This document shows, one piece after another, positions 63,385-64,000 of a stretch of 64,000 nt of DNA. The stretch is from NCBI RefSeq assembly GCF_030161475.1, contig NZ_BSUG01000003.1, forward strand, positions 62,001 to 126,000, given 5' to 3'. The position numbers and the translations under genes were made by a program. The stretch's first letter is position 1, and each line of letters begins with the position of its first letter. Origin of the DNA: Tetragenococcus halophilus subsp. flandriensis. GTDB taxonomy: Bacteria > Bacillota > Bacilli > Lactobacillales > Enterococcaceae. Under the pieces are notes generated by a model. The model ran no database searches. It was not told the origin of the DNA and worked only from the letters and a program-made list of their open reading frames with translations.

Positions 63385-63717
63385 TCAATATTGTTGAAAT
63401 TTTTCAATAGGTAAAACAAATACTGTAGCGCCACCAACTTCTACTTCTACAGGATATGGTACTTGACCTTCTAAAGAAACATTTAACGTCATTGGAGGCG
63501 TGGAGACATATTGCTTTCTTGACTGACAAGTTTTTTTAATTAAACCTAAAGTTTTTTCCACTCGTTCATCTTCTACCCCAATAATGAAAGTGCTATTTCC
63601 TGCTTTCAAAAAACCGCCAGTAGATGACAATTTTGTCGCTCGAATGTTTGCTTCAATAAATTCATTAGCCAAACGATTACTATCTTTATCTTGAACGATC
63701 GCTAATACTAATTTCAT
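63385..63717 (-). CDS. darA: c-di-AMP receptor DarA (PstA/YaaQ)
   Basis: A 110-residue PII-like signalling protein that binds cyclic di-AMP. It has MKLVLAIVQDKDSNRLANEF at the N-terminus, the T-loop-bearing ATKLSSTGGFLKAGNSTFIIG (about 27-47) and the C-terminal GGATVFVLPIEKF. Its targets are unknown. It overlaps tmk by 4 nt, the standard Firmicutes arrangement tmk-darA-holB. Confidence 0.94.
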   Translation of the reverse strand: MKLVLAIVQDKDSNRLANEFIEANIRATKLSSTGGFLKAGNSTFIIGVEDERVEKTLGLIKKTCQSRKQYVSTPPMTLNVSLEGQVPYPVEVEVGGATVFVLPIEKFQQY

Positions 63718-64000
63718 TCTACCATCTCCTTAAAATAATCTGGGTAAGCTGTACTGATTGCTGAAAAACTTTGGTCAACTACATCTTGTAAACCAGTTCT
63801 AGCGTCAATTTTATGTACCCGAGCTGAATTTTGTTCAACTATTTTTAAGTAGGCATGACGGACCCTTTGATGAAATTCTAACCCTTCTGACTCCAATCGG
63901 TCAACTTGATATCCTCGAGATCTTTGAATTCTCTTTAATCCGGTGTCTGAATCAACATCTAAATACAGCGTAAAATCAGGAGTGAGTCCTTCGGTTGCAA
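63714..64000 (-). CDS. tmk: Thymidylate kinase (N-terminus outside window)
   Basis: The last 95 residues of dTMP kinase, which phosphorylates dTMP to dTDP. Visible parts are the LTPDFTLYLDVDSDTGLKRI segment and the LID region RSRGYQVDRLESEGLEFH, then helices to the C-terminus. The P-loop lies beyond position 64000. Gene order with darA and holB confirms the call. Confidence 0.93.
   Translation of the reverse strand, partial: ATEGLTPDFTLYLDVDSDTGLKRIQRSRGYQVDRLESEGLEFHQRVRHAYLKIVEQNSARVHKIDARTGLQDVVDQSFSAISTAYPDYFKEMVE

Overview
The window looks like the chromosome of a low-GC Gram-positive bacterium of the Enterococcaceae. The division and cell-wall (dcw) gene order, two T-box leaders, a SloR/EfaR-type metal regulator, a LevR/sigma-54 mannose PTS locus and Enterococcus-like start regions all fit. 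Several acidic surface proteins suggest Tetragenococcus or a close relative, but the genus is an inference.

Layout. 1-2.5 kb: end of an M29 aminopeptidase, a DtxR-family metal regulator and zwf. 2.6-20.2 kb (minus strand): a dcw superoperon running mraZ-rsmH-ftsL-pbp-mraY-murD-murG-divIB-ftsA-ftsZ-ylmE-sepF-yggT-ylmH-divIVA, followed by a T-box-controlled ileS. 20.3-22 kb: DUF3397, CorA and a 38-residue DUF4044 protein. 22-30.6 kb (minus strand): recN-argR, then asp23-nusB, folD-xseA-xseB-ispA-tlyA and pepP. 30.6-31.1 kb: six hairpin-forming 32-bp repeats with a strict 41-42 bp period, then a 98-bp palindrome. 31.1-33.3 kb: NfeD, FloA and a basic membrane protein. 33.4-40.2 kb: a mannose-family PTS operon behind a textbook sigma-54 promoter, with its LevR activator. 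40.5-41.6 kb: rplU-prp-rpmA with an L21 leader.

42.45-50.99 kb is a genomic island of about 8.5 kb inserted in tRNA-Arg(TCT). It is bounded by a 62-bp perfect direct repeat of the 3' part of the tRNA. It carries a tyrosine recombinase, two divergent HTH regulators with palindromic operators, a helix-turn-helix protein of unknown role, three lipoproteins, other small envelope proteins, and a 1.1-kb gene-free stretch with a dense series of hairpins. This structured region and the lipoprotein cargo are the least explained parts of the window.

51-64 kb: trmR, a T-box-regulated ProRS of the archaeal/eukaryotic type, an aldo/keto reductase, a lipoate ligase, nrdDG with two NrdR boxes, dinB, and the tmk-darA-holB-ricT-yabA-rsmI replication and c-di-AMP cluster, cut by the window edge.

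Two dcw genes, yggT and divIB, have no ATG, GTG or TTG start where homology requires one. In each, an ideal Shine-Dalgarno sequence precedes ATT or ATC. Both are easily missed or truncated by gene callers and are among the more unusual observations here.
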